A stretch of 41,744 bases of DNA. Source: Arcobacter sp. Lineage in GTDB: Bacteria; Campylobacterota; Campylobacteria; Campylobacterales; Arcobacteraceae. Made by a program: the position numbers and the translations under genes. Below are positions 33,248 through 41,560 of the stretch, piece by piece; the first letter of the stretch is position 1; each line of letters begins with the position of its first letter. The stretch lies in the NCBI GenBank assembly GCA_030635995.1, contig DAOVXU010000001.1, forward strand, positions 1 through 41,744, read 5' to 3'. The notes under the pieces were generated by a model, which worked only from the letters and a program-made list of their open reading frames with translations, did not search any database and was not told the origin of the DNA.

Positions 33248-34033
33248 ATGAATAGATTATATATAGTAAGTAGTGGTGCTGGTGGAGTTGATTATCTAAC
33301 ATCTCAAGCTAAAAATGCAATAGAAGATAGCGATGTGATTGTTAGCTATACAAAATATGCAAAAGAGTTACAAGATATATTAAAAGATAAAGAGATTTAT
33401 ACCTCTGGAATGACACATGAAATTGATAGATGTAACCAAGCGATACAATATGCCCTAGAGGGGAAAACTACTTCTATAATTAGCAATGGAGATGTAAATG
33501 TTTTTGCAATGGCTACTTTAATTGTAGAATTAGTTGATGAAAAAAATCTATGGGATAAAATAGAAGTTATATCAGTTCCAGGTGTTACATCATTTTTAGC
33601 AGCAGCTTCTAAAATAGGAGCTCCTATTAGTCAAGATTTTGCTGTTATATCTCTTTCTGATAGACTTACAGATATAAATATTATTGATAAAAGGATAAAG
33701 GCAACTTTACAAAGTGATTTTATTATAGGTATTTACAATCCAAAATCAAAAACAAGAGTAGCTCCATATAAAAACTTTTTAAAAGCTTTAAAAGATGAAG
33801 AGGAGAGAATTATAATCATTGCTTCAAATGTTGGAAGAGAAAAAGAAAAAATTTCTATAACAAATAGTAAGGATTTAATCACTCAAGATATCAACCATCC
33901 ACTAGTATCTATGAGTACACTTATAATTGTTTGTAATTCAAATAGTTATCTAACTAAAAATGGCAAAGTCTTAACTCCCAGAGGATACTTAAAAAAATAT
34001 GATACAAAAGGTGAATTAAAAAATGAAAATTAA
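33248..34033 (+). CDS. cobJ: Precorrin-3B C17-methyltransferase
   Basis: CobJ (CbiH in the anaerobic route) is a SAM-dependent methyltransferase that contracts the corrin ring during cobalamin synthesis. The 261-residue protein has the tetrapyrrole methylase fold: LYIVSSGAGGVDYLTSQA at the N-terminus, ISNGDVNVFAMATL, SVPGVTSFLAAASKIGAPISQDFAVISLSD, and the CobJ-specific FIIGIYNPKSKTRVAPYKNFLKAL. It is the first gene of a plus-strand operon and overlaps cobT by 11 bases. The organism therefore probably makes its own cobalamin, though most of the pathway lies outside the window. Confidence 0.92.
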   Translation: MNRLYIVSSGAGGVDYLTSQAKNAIEDSDVIVSYTKYAKELQDILKDKEIYTSGMTHEIDRCNQAIQYALEGKTTSIISNGDVNVFAMATLIVELVDEKNLWDKIEVISVPGVTSFLAAASKIGAPISQDFAVISLSDRLTDINIIDKRIKATLQSDFIIGIYNPKSKTRVAPYKNFLKALKDEEERIIIIASNVGREKEKISITNSKDLITQDINHPLVSMSTLIIVCNSNSYLTKNGKVLTPRGYLKKYDTKGELKNEN

Positions 34034-35087
34034 TACAATAAATGGATCAAAAGATTTTATAGAATCATTAAGAGGTAAAACTGCTACATTTATTTTAAGT
34101 ATCTCTACAACAAAAACTTGTGAAATTAAAGGTATAACTCAAGCTGGACTTCCTGGACTTATTAGCTTAACACCAACTTTAGATGCTGAATTTTTAGCTA
34201 TTGGAGAGGTGAGAAGTTTAGAAAATATAGCCGAAACTCCTAAAGGCGTTCCAACACCTGCACTTATTACTCGTGCAGTACATCTTGAACATCCATTTAA
34301 AAGAATTGAATTTTTAAATCTTGGGGTTGATAATATACCAAAAATAGATTATTTTCAAATTCATAATTTTGATATAAAAAAAAGTGAAGCAATAGATACA
34401 AATGCAAAAATAAATGCCTTAGAACTATTTCAAAAAGGTGTTGAGTTTGGTAAAAATTATATATGTAAAGATGATTATATAATTTTAGGAGAATCAGTTC
34501 CTTCAGGAACTACTACAGCTGAAGCTACCGCACAAGCGATGGGTTATGATGTAGCAGAAAAATTTAGTAGTAGTTTTAAAAATAATCCAACAAATATCAA
34601 AAATCAAACAATAAAAAAAGCATTAAATAACATAAATAATGAAGATGAACTATTTCAAATATTAGGAAAAGTAAGTGATAATATGCTTATATTTAATGCT
34701 GGATTTCTTTTAGGAAATAGCTACACCAGAACTAAAATATTACTTGCAGGTGGTACACAAATGGCTGCATTACTTCTTGTAGTAAATTCGATTGTAAAGT
34801 ATATGGATGGTCAATTTGATAGTTCAAATATTGCTTTATGTACAACTTCTTGGGTAGCTAATGATGAAGATTCTAACATTATTTCGATATTAAATATGAA
34901 TGATTTTAAAGTAAATGCTTATGCAAGCAATTTTAACTTTTCAAATTCTTCCCATCCTGCACTAAAACTCTATGAAGATGGTGAAGCTAAAGAGGGTGTT
35001 GGTGCAGGTGGAGCTTTAATATATGCTTCTTTAAATGGTATAGAGCAAAATCAAATTACAAATAGAGTTGAAAGTTTATTAGGATAA
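34023..35087 (+). CDS. cobT: Nicotinate-nucleotide:dimethylbenzimidazole phosphoribosyltransferase, archaeal/cyanobacterial-type CobT
   Basis: The enzyme activates the lower ligand base of cobalamin with nicotinate mononucleotide. The 354-residue protein belongs to the COG2038 family in its TIGR00303 form rather than the enteric form. It has TFILSISTTKTCEIKGITQAGLPG, a long central helical stretch, ILGESVPSGTTTAEATAQAMGYD, LAGGTQMAALLLV and a C-terminal EGVGAGGALIYA. The gene starts inside cobJ (11-base overlap), which supports the cobalamin role. pabB follows after four bases. Confidence 0.85.
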   Translation: MKINTINGSKDFIESLRGKTATFILSISTTKTCEIKGITQAGLPGLISLTPTLDAEFLAIGEVRSLENIAETPKGVPTPALITRAVHLEHPFKRIEFLNLGVDNIPKIDYFQIHNFDIKKSEAIDTNAKINALELFQKGVEFGKNYICKDDYIILGESVPSGTTTAEATAQAMGYDVAEKFSSSFKNNPTNIKNQTIKKALNNINNEDELFQILGKVSDNMLIFNAGFLLGNSYTRTKILLAGGTQMAALLLVVNSIVKYMDGQFDSSNIALCTTSWVANDEDSNIISILNMNDFKVNAYASNFNFSNSSHPALKLYEDGEAKEGVGAGGALIYASLNGIEQNQITNRVESLLG

Positions 35088-35091
35088 ATAT

Positions 35092-36027
35092 TTGACTTTA
35101 AAAGAAAAATTAAATTATTATGGAGCAAAAAAAGAACCATTCTTTTTTACTATTAGTTATGATTTATCATCTTGGGATGTAATATCTTTATCAAAATTGC
35201 CAGATGATATTTTATATTCAATAGATGATAATATAAAAGAGGAACATAATTTAAATTTGTCAAAAGAGTTTATCACAAAAGATAGCTATAAAAATAAATT
35301 TGATAAAGTTATTAATGAGATAAAAAATGGAAATACATATTTACTAAATTTAACTACAAAAACAATATTAAAAAATAAGTTAGATTTTAAAGATATATTT
35401 ATCAATAGTTCTGCTAAATATAAATTGATGTATAAAGATAAATTTATAAGCTTTTCTCCAGAAACATTTATCAAAATATCAGATAATAAAATAAATACCT
35501 TCCCTATGAAAGGGACTATTGATGCAAATATCAAAGATGCTAAAAATAAAATTTTAAATGATAAAAAAGAGTTAGCAGAACATATTATGATAGTTGATCT
35601 TATGAGAAATGATTTAAATATTGTTGCATCAAATATTAAAGTTGATGATTTTAGATATATTGATAAGATAAAAGCTGGTGAAAAACAATTATTACAAGTA
35701 AGTTCCCATATTAGTGGTGATTTAAAAGCAGACTGGAATAAAAATATTGGTGATATTTTAATACCACTTTTACCCGCAGGAAGTATTACAGGTACTCCAA
35801 AGAAAAAAACAGTTGAGATTATAAAAAATATTGAAGAGTATAATAGAGATTATTTTACAGGTATTTGGGGTATTTATGATGGAAAAACTTTAAATAGTGC
35901 AATTTTAATTAGATTTATTGAAACTTTAAATAATAATTTCTTTTATAAAAGTGGTGGTGGTATCACACTTGATAGTGATTGTGATGCAGAATATAATGAG
36001 ATGAAAGATAAAGTTTATATACCTTAA
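35092..36027 (+). CDS. pabB: Aminodeoxychorismate synthase component I
   Basis: PabB turns chorismate into 4-amino-4-deoxychorismate for folate. The 311-residue protein is the chorismate-binding domain only, shorter than the 450-residue enteric form. The lysine in TFPMKGTIDAN marks PabB (PIKGT) rather than anthranilate synthase (PIAGT). LIVDLMRNDL-like (IMIVDLMRNDLN), LPAGSITGTPKKKTVEII and YFTGIWGIYDG are also present. The start is a TTG at 35092, with AGGA at 35081-35084 inside the end of cobT. No glutaminase subunit (PabA) is in the window. pabC follows nine bases later. Confidence 0.9.
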   Translation: MTLKEKLNYYGAKKEPFFFTISYDLSSWDVISLSKLPDDILYSIDDNIKEEHNLNLSKEFITKDSYKNKFDKVINEIKNGNTYLLNLTTKTILKNKLDFKDIFINSSAKYKLMYKDKFISFSPETFIKISDNKINTFPMKGTIDANIKDAKNKILNDKKELAEHIMIVDLMRNDLNIVASNIKVDDFRYIDKIKAGEKQLLQVSSHISGDLKADWNKNIGDILIPLLPAGSITGTPKKKTVEIIKNIEEYNRDYFTGIWGIYDGKTLNSAILIRFIETLNNNFFYKSGGGITLDSDCDAEYNEMKDKVYIP

Positions 36028-36036
36028 AGAGTTAAA

Positions 36037-36606
36037 ATGAAAAGTGAAAAATATATAGAAACCATAAAATGTGATGATTATAAAGTTTATAATTTAGAAT
36101 ACCACAAAAAAAGGATGGCAAATAGTGTTGGAAAAAACTTTGCTTTAGAGGAATATATCTATCCTCCAAATGAAAAATTATTAAAATGTAAAGTTATATA
36201 TGATGAAAATGAGATAATAGATATTAGTTATGATACTTATAAACAAAGACAAATTAATAGTTTTAAAATAATAAAAGATGATAATATTGTATATAATAAA
36301 AAATCGACAAATAGAGATGATATAAACTATCTATTTTCAAAAAAAGAATTAGCCAATGATATAATCATTTTAAAAAATGGATTAATAACAGATACTTCAA
36401 TTGCAAATATTGCAATATGGTTTAATGATTCTTGGATAACACCGAAAATACCTTTACTTTTAGGGACTACAAGAGCAAGATATATTGATGAAAATATTAT
36501 AAAAGAGGAAAATATTACATTAGATATGCTAAATAATACAACTAAAATTGCACTTCTTAATGCTATGGTTGATTTCAATATATTAGATAATTTTGATATA
36601 ATCTAA
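36037..36606 (+). CDS. pabC: Short class IV aminotransferase, likely aminodeoxychorismate lyase
   Basis: PabC releases p-aminobenzoate and pyruvate from aminodeoxychorismate with PLP. The 189-residue protein is much shorter than the classical 270-residue enzyme. It still has the class IV features: the LEYHKKRM block near the N-terminus, the PLP lysine region YNKKSTNRDDINYL, the NGLITDTSIANIAIW strand-loop and the TPKIPLLLGTTRARYI phosphate-binding segment. Position directly after pabB supports the function. Other class IV enzymes (branched-chain or D-amino acid transaminases) are less likely given the context. Confidence 0.8.
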   Translation: MKSEKYIETIKCDDYKVYNLEYHKKRMANSVGKNFALEEYIYPPNEKLLKCKVIYDENEIIDISYDTYKQRQINSFKIIKDDNIVYNKKSTNRDDINYLFSKKELANDIIILKNGLITDTSIANIAIWFNDSWITPKIPLLLGTTRARYIDENIIKEENITLDMLNNTTKIALLNAMVDFNILDNFDII

Positions 36607-36626
36607 TAATTAAAAAAGGGAAAAAT

Positions 36627-37058
36627 ATGATAACAGAATTAATAGAGAAAAATAAATACAAAGATTTAACATCAAAGCAGATAAAAGAACTAATCACATT
36701 TTTAGTATCACAAGAGCAAGAATTTAATATAACAGCAAATATAGAAGGTGTTGATTTCAATCCTGAAATACCAGAACCTGTATCTGCACATTTTACACAA
36801 TTTACACTTTTTACATTGGTTAATTATACTTATGAATCACTAGTAATAGAAGATGATTATATTAGTTTTGAAGCTGGATTTGGAAGTGAAAACTTTGGAT
36901 CTGTTTGTTCAGTGCCATACTATGCTATATTTCAAGTAAGCATAGATAATTCTATACTATTTATAAATCCATCTGCTACTGTTCAAAAATATTTTGAAGA
37001 AGATACTGAAGATGAGAAACAAAAAGAACGATCAATGAACGCTTTTAAATTAAAATAA
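36627..37058 (+). CDS. SspB-like protein, candidate ClpXP adaptor
   Basis: The 143-residue protein is acidic with no membrane segment. Residues about 34-122 read like the SspB beta-barrel. ITANIEGVDFNPE is followed by a hydrophobic strand, then LVIEDDYISFEAGFGSENFGSVCSVPYYAIFQVSIDNSILFINP. This parallels the SspB order of a short strand, an acidic turn, F-x-A-x-FG and a VPxxAI segment. After it comes a charged linker (EEDTEDEKQKE) and a short hydrophobic-basic tail (NAFKLK) that resembles the ClpX-docking tail of SspB. SspB hands ssrA-tagged proteins to ClpXP. The match is by eye and distant, so a different function is possible. It follows pabC by 20 bases with ribosome site AAAGGG. Confidence 0.55.
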   Translation: MITELIEKNKYKDLTSKQIKELITFLVSQEQEFNITANIEGVDFNPEIPEPVSAHFTQFTLFTLVNYTYESLVIEDDYISFEAGFGSENFGSVCSVPYYAIFQVSIDNSILFINPSATVQKYFEEDTEDEKQKERSMNAFKLK

Positions 37059-37118
37059 TAAATAGTAATATTTATTTTATATTAGATACTTAGACTATTA
37101 ACTCAAAAGAGTATACTT

Positions 37119-37170
37119 AAAGATAATATCAGATATTTTTTCATTGTCATGTCTTATTATCTTTTTTATT
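37119..37170 (+). terminator. Possible long-loop terminator after the sspB-like gene
   Basis: AAAGATAATA (37119-37128) and TATTATCTTT (37155-37164) are exact complements separated by 26 bases, with a T-rich run continuing to 37167 and beyond. The wide loop and AT-only stem make it weak. It lies in the gap before the convergent acetolactate decarboxylase gene. Confidence 0.3.
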
Positions 37171-37942
37171 TTTTGATTATATCTTTTTCAACCTTATCAA
37201 GATCATCTTCACCAACTTTTAAAGTCCCTTTTTCAAACTCTTTTGTTTTTAATAGTGCAATATCTAAATCATAAAGTTTATCTAAATCTATTTTTCCATT
37301 ATTTAAATCAACTTCTAAAACATGACCTCCAAATTTCTTATCTTCGCTTATAAAATGAAAATGGTAACCTGCAACATTAAATTTTGCAAAATACTTAGGA
37401 AGGTAATAGCCTATTAAAGTACCTTTAATATTTTTTGCTTTAAAAAAGTTTTGTGTTTCAACAATATGTTTAACCAAGGGAGGATAAGGTTTTGTAGCTT
37501 TTGGCGCACTTCTTGTTTTTATATAATTAAAATCACCCTCTATTTTAAATCCACAAGGATAATTTTTACATTGTTCATAAGTATCTAATAAAGCTTTTAA
37601 CTTTTTATAAGAGTTTATATCTTTTAATTTTTCACTAAAATCTGCTTTAAAAAAATGCACAGCAGCAAAAGGTACACCTAGATCATCTTTAACTCTTAAA
37701 ACTTCACCTGTTGATTTTACTTGATAAACAATACCATCATCTACTACCATCTCACCATCTATACCATTAAATGTTCCTAAACCAAAATTACCATTTGCTT
37801 TTATATGAGAAACTGTTTTATCTCCATCGTAATGACCTGCAAGAAGTGCATCAATAGTAGAGATCTGATACAATCTTTCACCACTCTCTATCCCAAAAAC
37901 TAAACTACTAAATAATAGTACCATTACTAAAATCTTTTTCAT
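37166..37942 (-). CDS. budA: Acetolactate decarboxylase with signal peptide
   Basis: The enzyme converts alpha-acetolactate to acetoin. The 258-residue protein has the family signature GNFGLGTFNGIDGEMVVDDG (51-70) and RSAPKATKPYPPL with the active-site Arg134. The zinc histidines are spaced as expected: His184-x-His186-x10-His197 (GYHFHF and GGHV). The N-terminus MKKILVMVLLFSSLVFG is a clear signal peptide, so the protein is probably exported. I chose the ATG at 37942, preceded by AAGGAG with six bases; the longer frame from 37975 would run through this ribosome site. No acetolactate synthase lies in the window. Acetolactate from branched-chain amino acid synthesis that leaks out could be its substrate, which is inference. 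Confidence 0.9.
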   Translation of the reverse strand: MKKILVMVLLFSSLVFGIESGERLYQISTIDALLAGHYDGDKTVSHIKANGNFGLGTFNGIDGEMVVDDGIVYQVKSTGEVLRVKDDLGVPFAAVHFFKADFSEKLKDINSYKKLKALLDTYEQCKNYPCGFKIEGDFNYIKTRSAPKATKPYPPLVKHIVETQNFFKAKNIKGTLIGYYLPKYFAKFNVAGYHFHFISEDKKFGGHVLEVDLNNGKIDLDKLYDLDIALLKTKEFEKGTLKVGEDDLDKVEKDIIKK

Positions 37943-38007
37943 CTTTTTCTCCTTTTTATTTTTATAAATCTTCACAACTTATATAGTACCTTTTTTATTA
38001 AAATAAA

Positions 38008-38013
38008 ATTATA
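38008..38013 (-). promoter_or_regulatory. Putative -10 box for budA
   Basis: The minus strand reads TATAAT within GATGATATAATTTTA, 65 bases upstream of the budA start. This implies a leader of about 55-60 bases. No good -35 box is seen. Confidence 0.38.
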
Positions 38014-38127
38014 TCATCTAAGTGTCGAAAAACTGTCAGAAAATAAACTTAGTAAAAATATTTATAATTTAATGAGCTGTTAATTTTTAATCTATGGTGA
38101 TATCTAAAATGAATAGTAAGGAGATAA

Positions 38128-38328
38128 TCATCCCCCACCAACAAATTGTAGAAGTTCTATTTTATCACCATCTTTTGGTATAAAACTCCCCCAATTGTCT
38201 TTTTTAACAATATCCATATTAACAGCTGCTGCCATAACTTTATCTTCTATTTTTAAATCTTTTATAATTTGATGTAACTCTACACCATCGTTAAACTTTT
38301 TTATTTCACCATTTATTATTAGCTTCAT
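38128..38328 (-). CDS. thiS: Sulfur carrier protein ThiS
   Basis: ThiS carries sulfur as a C-terminal thiocarboxylate for thiazole synthesis in thiamine biosynthesis. The 66-residue protein has the ubiquitin-like beta-grasp pattern (MKLIINGEIKKF, then VAAAVNMDIV, GDKIELLQFVGGG) and ends in the Gly-Gly needed for adenylation, here as GGG with the last Gly terminal. Length is typical. MoaD-like proteins also end in GG, but the short length and the KKDNWGSFIPKDGDKIELLQ block favour ThiS. It is the last gene of a small operon after the ankyrin gene, 11 bases away; no other thiamine gene is adjacent. Confidence 0.85.
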   Translation of the reverse strand: MKLIINGEIKKFNDGVELHQIIKDLKIEDKVMAAAVNMDIVKKDNWGSFIPKDGDKIELLQFVGGG

Positions 38329-38339
38329 TTTAAATACCT

Positions 38340-40268
38340 TTATATCCTAAAATCTTCTTTAATTTGATCTGTTAATATTCCCATTTTTCTTAATAAATCT
38401 TTATCATTTGTTTTTTGTTTTATCTTATCTACAGATTCTACCATCTTTATAAATTTCTTTTTTATTGATAAAGGTATTGGTTTAGATGTTTTTATAAAAA
38501 CAGTACCAAAATTTAATAACAGTTCCACTATGTCAAAACAATTCATCAATGTAGCATAAACAATGGGTAATATCCCAAATCCATCTGCTATATTTATAAC
38601 ATCATTATTTTTATAATATATTAATTTTACTATATCAAAGTTTTTATTTAAAACTGCATAATGAGCTAGTGTTCTACCTTTCTTGTCCTTAGAATCATAT
38701 TTAAACCTTGCAACATCTATTAAAGTTTCAAATAGTTGAGCATCTGTATCTTTTTTAATAATCCTTGAAAATACATTTTTTCCATCAGAATCAAGTGTAT
38801 TTATATCTACTCCAAAATTTATCATCCCTATAAGATTACTTCTAAATGTATCAAAATATTTATTTTGATCAAATACAGTATAAACATATATATAAAATAT
38901 ATTTAATCCACTTGAATCTCTATCATTAATATTAAATTGATTTGATATATACAGCTTAAACAGATCAAAATATCCATCTAAAATAGGGGTAAAAAATAGT
39001 GGCTGACCACGTGAATCAGTTGTGTTAAGATTCTGTACTGAATTTTGAAGTATCTCTTTTAGTACAATTAGATATTTGCCCCCATCATCAACATATTTTA
39101 ATAATTCTTTATCTTCTATATCTTTAAATTTTGAAGTATGTAAAATAAACATATTTAAAATTTCTAAAATATTTCTATTGTTATCATCTCGTATGATTGG
39201 GTTAGCATAATATTTTAAAAGTAACAATATAATATCAATTGATTTAACCCCATGAAAACAAGCAATTAAAAGTGGTGTTTGATATAAGTTATTTTGCTTA
39301 TTTGGATTTACATCTTTTGTTAATAAAAAAGCACAGGCATTATAGTCGTTATTTCTAATTGCTTCAAATAATCCATTTTCGCCATCATCATTTATTGCAT
39401 TTACATCTATACCTTTTAATACTAGATTTTCTGACATTTTAAGCAATGATTCTCTTCTATCCACTTCATGATCACTTATTTTATAAAATACCCCCATAGT
39501 TTCCATTAAGATTGAGTTGTTATTTCTAACTGTTGTATTTATATTACAACCATACTCTATAGCTACATCAAGTAATCTTGAACCATCCATACCTTTGACT
39601 GCAGTATGGTAAAGTAAGTTTCTTCCCTCTTTATCACAAATAGTAGGATCAGCCCCTTTTTGAATAAGTTTTACACATAAATCTTCATTTTCTAAAGCCT
39701 CTTTTTTATGTAAAATAGTCTCACCCAAATTATCAACTAAATTTAAATCTATCCCTTTTGTATTCATCATATTTTCTATAATATTTTCATCACCATAAGC
39801 AATAGCATCAAAAAGAACATTTCTATTATTTTTATCTACACTATTTACATCAATTGCATTGTTTATTAGCTCATTAGCAATATTTGCATTTCCAGATAAT
39901 ACTGCATTTTGAAGAAGTGAACGACCATCTCCATCTAATTGATTTATATCTATTTTTTTAGTTTTTAAAATAAGTTCTACTATTAGGTGATTGTTCTTTT
40001 TGATAGCTAATTGAATTGGTTCTTCATTTAAATAATTTTTTAAAGATAGATCTATATTATTCAGAATAAGCCATTTTGCTGATTTAAATTTACTATGTAA
40101 AATACATAGATGTAAAAAAGTTTGACCATCAGAATCTTGATGATTGATGGAAAATTTTTTACTATCAATCATTGTTTCTAAAACATCATTATTTAATTTT
40201 TTTTTATACAACTCTTCTAAAAAACCTTTTGGTGTTGCTATAAATTTATTAATTAATGAATTAAACAT
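38340..40268 (-). CDS. Ankyrin-repeat protein
   Basis: The 642-residue protein is made almost entirely of ankyrin-like repeats of 30-37 residues from about residue 47 to 605. Examples are DSDGQTFLHLCILHSKFKSA, DGDGRSLLQNAVLSGNANIA, DNLGETILHKKEALENEDLC, DKEGRNLLYHTAVKGM, DSRGQPLFFTPILDGYFDLF and DKKGRTLAHYAVLNKNFDIV. The recurrent D-x-x-G-R/Q-x-x-L-hh-A pattern is clear. There is no signal peptide or membrane helix, so it is probably cytoplasmic. No catalytic domain is visible. The N-terminal 45 residues and the C-terminal 35 (PIPLSIKKKFIKMVESVDKI) are charged helices. Its binding partner is unknown. It follows the cyclophilin gene by 13 bases and precedes thiS by 11. Confidence 0.88.
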   Translation of the reverse strand: MFNSLINKFIATPKGFLEELYKKKLNNDVLETMIDSKKFSINHQDSDGQTFLHLCILHSKFKSAKWLILNNIDLSLKNYLNEEPIQLAIKKNNHLIVELILKTKKIDINQLDGDGRSLLQNAVLSGNANIANELINNAIDVNSVDKNNRNVLFDAIAYGDENIIENMMNTKGIDLNLVDNLGETILHKKEALENEDLCVKLIQKGADPTICDKEGRNLLYHTAVKGMDGSRLLDVAIEYGCNINTTVRNNNSILMETMGVFYKISDHEVDRRESLLKMSENLVLKGIDVNAINDDGENGLFEAIRNNDYNACAFLLTKDVNPNKQNNLYQTPLLIACFHGVKSIDIILLLLKYYANPIIRDDNNRNILEILNMFILHTSKFKDIEDKELLKYVDDGGKYLIVLKEILQNSVQNLNTTDSRGQPLFFTPILDGYFDLFKLYISNQFNINDRDSSGLNIFYIYVYTVFDQNKYFDTFRSNLIGMINFGVDINTLDSDGKNVFSRIIKKDTDAQLFETLIDVARFKYDSKDKKGRTLAHYAVLNKNFDIVKLIYYKNNDVINIADGFGILPIVYATLMNCFDIVELLLNFGTVFIKTSKPIPLSIKKKFIKMVESVDKIKQKTNDKDLLRKMGILTDQIKEDFRI

Positions 40269-40281
40269 AAATACACTTAGG

Positions 40282-40809
40282 TTATTTTATATATGCTTTA
40301 ATAATTCTTTGTTCTAAAACTGGTCTATTCCCTCTTCCTGTTCTTACTTTTTCAAGTTTTTTAACTACTTGATAACTATACTTGTCATTTACATATCCAA
40401 ATATAGTATGTTTGCCATTTAGCCATCTAGTTTCTACTGTTGTAATAAAAAATTGACTACCATTTGTATTTGGTCCTCTATTTGCCATAGCTAAAATTCC
40501 TGGTTTATCAAACTGAGCCGATGAACTAAATTCATCATTAAATGATTTACCCCATATAGAATTTCCACCTCTACCAGTCCCTTGTGGATCTCCACTTTGA
40601 ATCATAAATTGAGGTATAATTCTATGAAAAATAATCCCATCATAATAACCTTTTTTAATAAGTTTTGTAAAATTTTCAACAGCAATTGGTGCTAAATCCT
40701 CTCTAAGTTCTAATTCTATATTTCCTTGAGTTGTTTCTAATACTGCAATTTGATGTGCAAATAAGACACTTGTGCTAAAAATTAAAGCTAAAAATATTTT
40801 TTTATACAT
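40282..40809 (-). CDS. Periplasmic peptidyl-prolyl cis-trans isomerase, cyclophilin type
   Basis: The 175-residue enzyme catalyses proline isomerisation during protein folding. The first 18 residues (MYKKIFLALIFSTSVLFA) are a signal peptide, so it acts in the periplasm. The cyclophilin core is complete: the catalytic Arg in GIIFHRIIPQFMIQSGDPQGTGRGG, LAMANRGPNTNGSQFFITTVETRWLNGKHTIFGYV. Bacterial-type cyclophilins of this size match PpiA/PpiB. An AAGGGG ribosome site precedes the ATG. It is the first gene of the cyclophilin-ankyrin-thiS operon and is divergent from the carbonic anhydrase gene. Confidence 0.93.
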   Translation of the reverse strand: MYKKIFLALIFSTSVLFAHQIAVLETTQGNIELELREDLAPIAVENFTKLIKKGYYDGIIFHRIIPQFMIQSGDPQGTGRGGNSIWGKSFNDEFSSSAQFDKPGILAMANRGPNTNGSQFFITTVETRWLNGKHTIFGYVNDKYSYQVVKKLEKVRTGRGNRPVLEQRIIKAYIK

Positions 40810-40838
40810 ATTGTTTCCCCTTTTAATTGTTTAAAAGA

Positions 40839-40844
40839 TATAAT
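40839..40844 (+). promoter_or_regulatory. Putative -10 box for the carbonic anhydrase gene
   Basis: TATAAT within AAAGATATAATAAC lies 28 bases before the ATG at 40873. No good -35 box is visible. The gap is shared with the divergent cyclophilin gene. Confidence 0.4.
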
Positions 40845-40872
40845 AACTAAAATAGTATTAAAGGTGAGCCGT

Positions 40873-41511
40873 ATGAATATTAAGACACTAATAAAAGGTA
40901 ATAAAAGATTTAGAAAAGCAAAATTTACAAAATATCAAGAGGATTTTAATACTTTAGTAAAACATGGTCAAAAACCAAATGTTTTATTTATAGGGTGTAG
41001 TGATAGTAGAGTAGTTCCAGATTTAATAGTAGATACAAATCCAGGAGATATGTTTTTACTTAGAAATATTGGGAATTTTGTACCACCATTTAAAGAAGAT
41101 TTTGATTATCATGGAGTTAGTGCTGTTATTGAATATGCTGTATCTGTACTTAAAGTAAAAGATATAATTGTATGTGGACATTCCCACTGTGGTGCTTGTG
41201 CCTCTTTATATGATGATTTATCAAATAATAGAAAATTAATTCATGTAAGAAAATGGTTAGAATTAGGACAAAAAGCTAAAGAGTATGCTTTAATGAATCT
41301 TCTAACAAAAAAAGCTTCAAAAGAGCAACTATTAAGAACAACGGAAAAAATATCTGTAACATACCAACTTGAAAATTTATTAACATATCCAGAAGTTGTA
41401 AAAAGGATAAAAAAAGGTAAATTAAATATCCACGGCTGGTTTTATGATATAGAAGATGGTTCTATTGAAGAATATGATGCTAAGGATAAGAAGTACAGAA
41501 AACTTCAGTAA
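40873..41511 (+). CDS. Beta-class carbonic anhydrase
   Basis: The enzyme interconverts CO2 and bicarbonate with zinc. The 212-residue protein has the beta-class ligands: Cys42 with the Asp44-Arg46 dyad in FIGCSDSRVVPD, and His103 and Cys106 in VCGHSHCGACASL. LRNIGNFVPP and HGVSAVIEYAVSVLKVKDI are also typical. I place the start at the ATG 40873, because a GTG at 40864 that would add three residues sits inside the ribosome site AAAGGTGAG. No signal peptide is seen, so it is cytoplasmic. It may supply bicarbonate to acetyl-CoA carboxylase or other carboxylases; this is inference. Confidence 0.93.
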   Translation: MNIKTLIKGNKRFRKAKFTKYQEDFNTLVKHGQKPNVLFIGCSDSRVVPDLIVDTNPGDMFLLRNIGNFVPPFKEDFDYHGVSAVIEYAVSVLKVKDIIVCGHSHCGACASLYDDLSNNRKLIHVRKWLELGQKAKEYALMNLLTKKASKEQLLRTTEKISVTYQLENLLTYPEVVKRIKKGKLNIHGWFYDIEDGSIEEYDAKDKKYRKLQ

Positions 41512-41531
41512 AATATAGTTTTTAAATAATA

Positions 41532-41554
41532 AATTGTATATTAAATATACAATT
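41532..41554. repeat. 23-bp perfect palindrome upstream of the regulator gene
   Basis: AATTGTATATT and AATATACAATT are exact reverse complements around a single central A. It lies 20 bases after the carbonic anhydrase stop. A/T-only base pairing apart from two G:C pairs and the lack of a T-run argue against a terminator. Confidence 0.5.
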
Positions 41555-41560
41555 AAAAGT

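Noticed and set aside
37943..37975. Eleven-codon extension of budA
   Set aside because: It covers the AAGGAG ribosome site and would put lysine-rich residues in front of a normal signal peptide.
40864..40872. GTG start for carbonic anhydrase
   Set aside because: The GTG lies inside the likely ribosome site AAAGGTGAG of the ATG at 40873.
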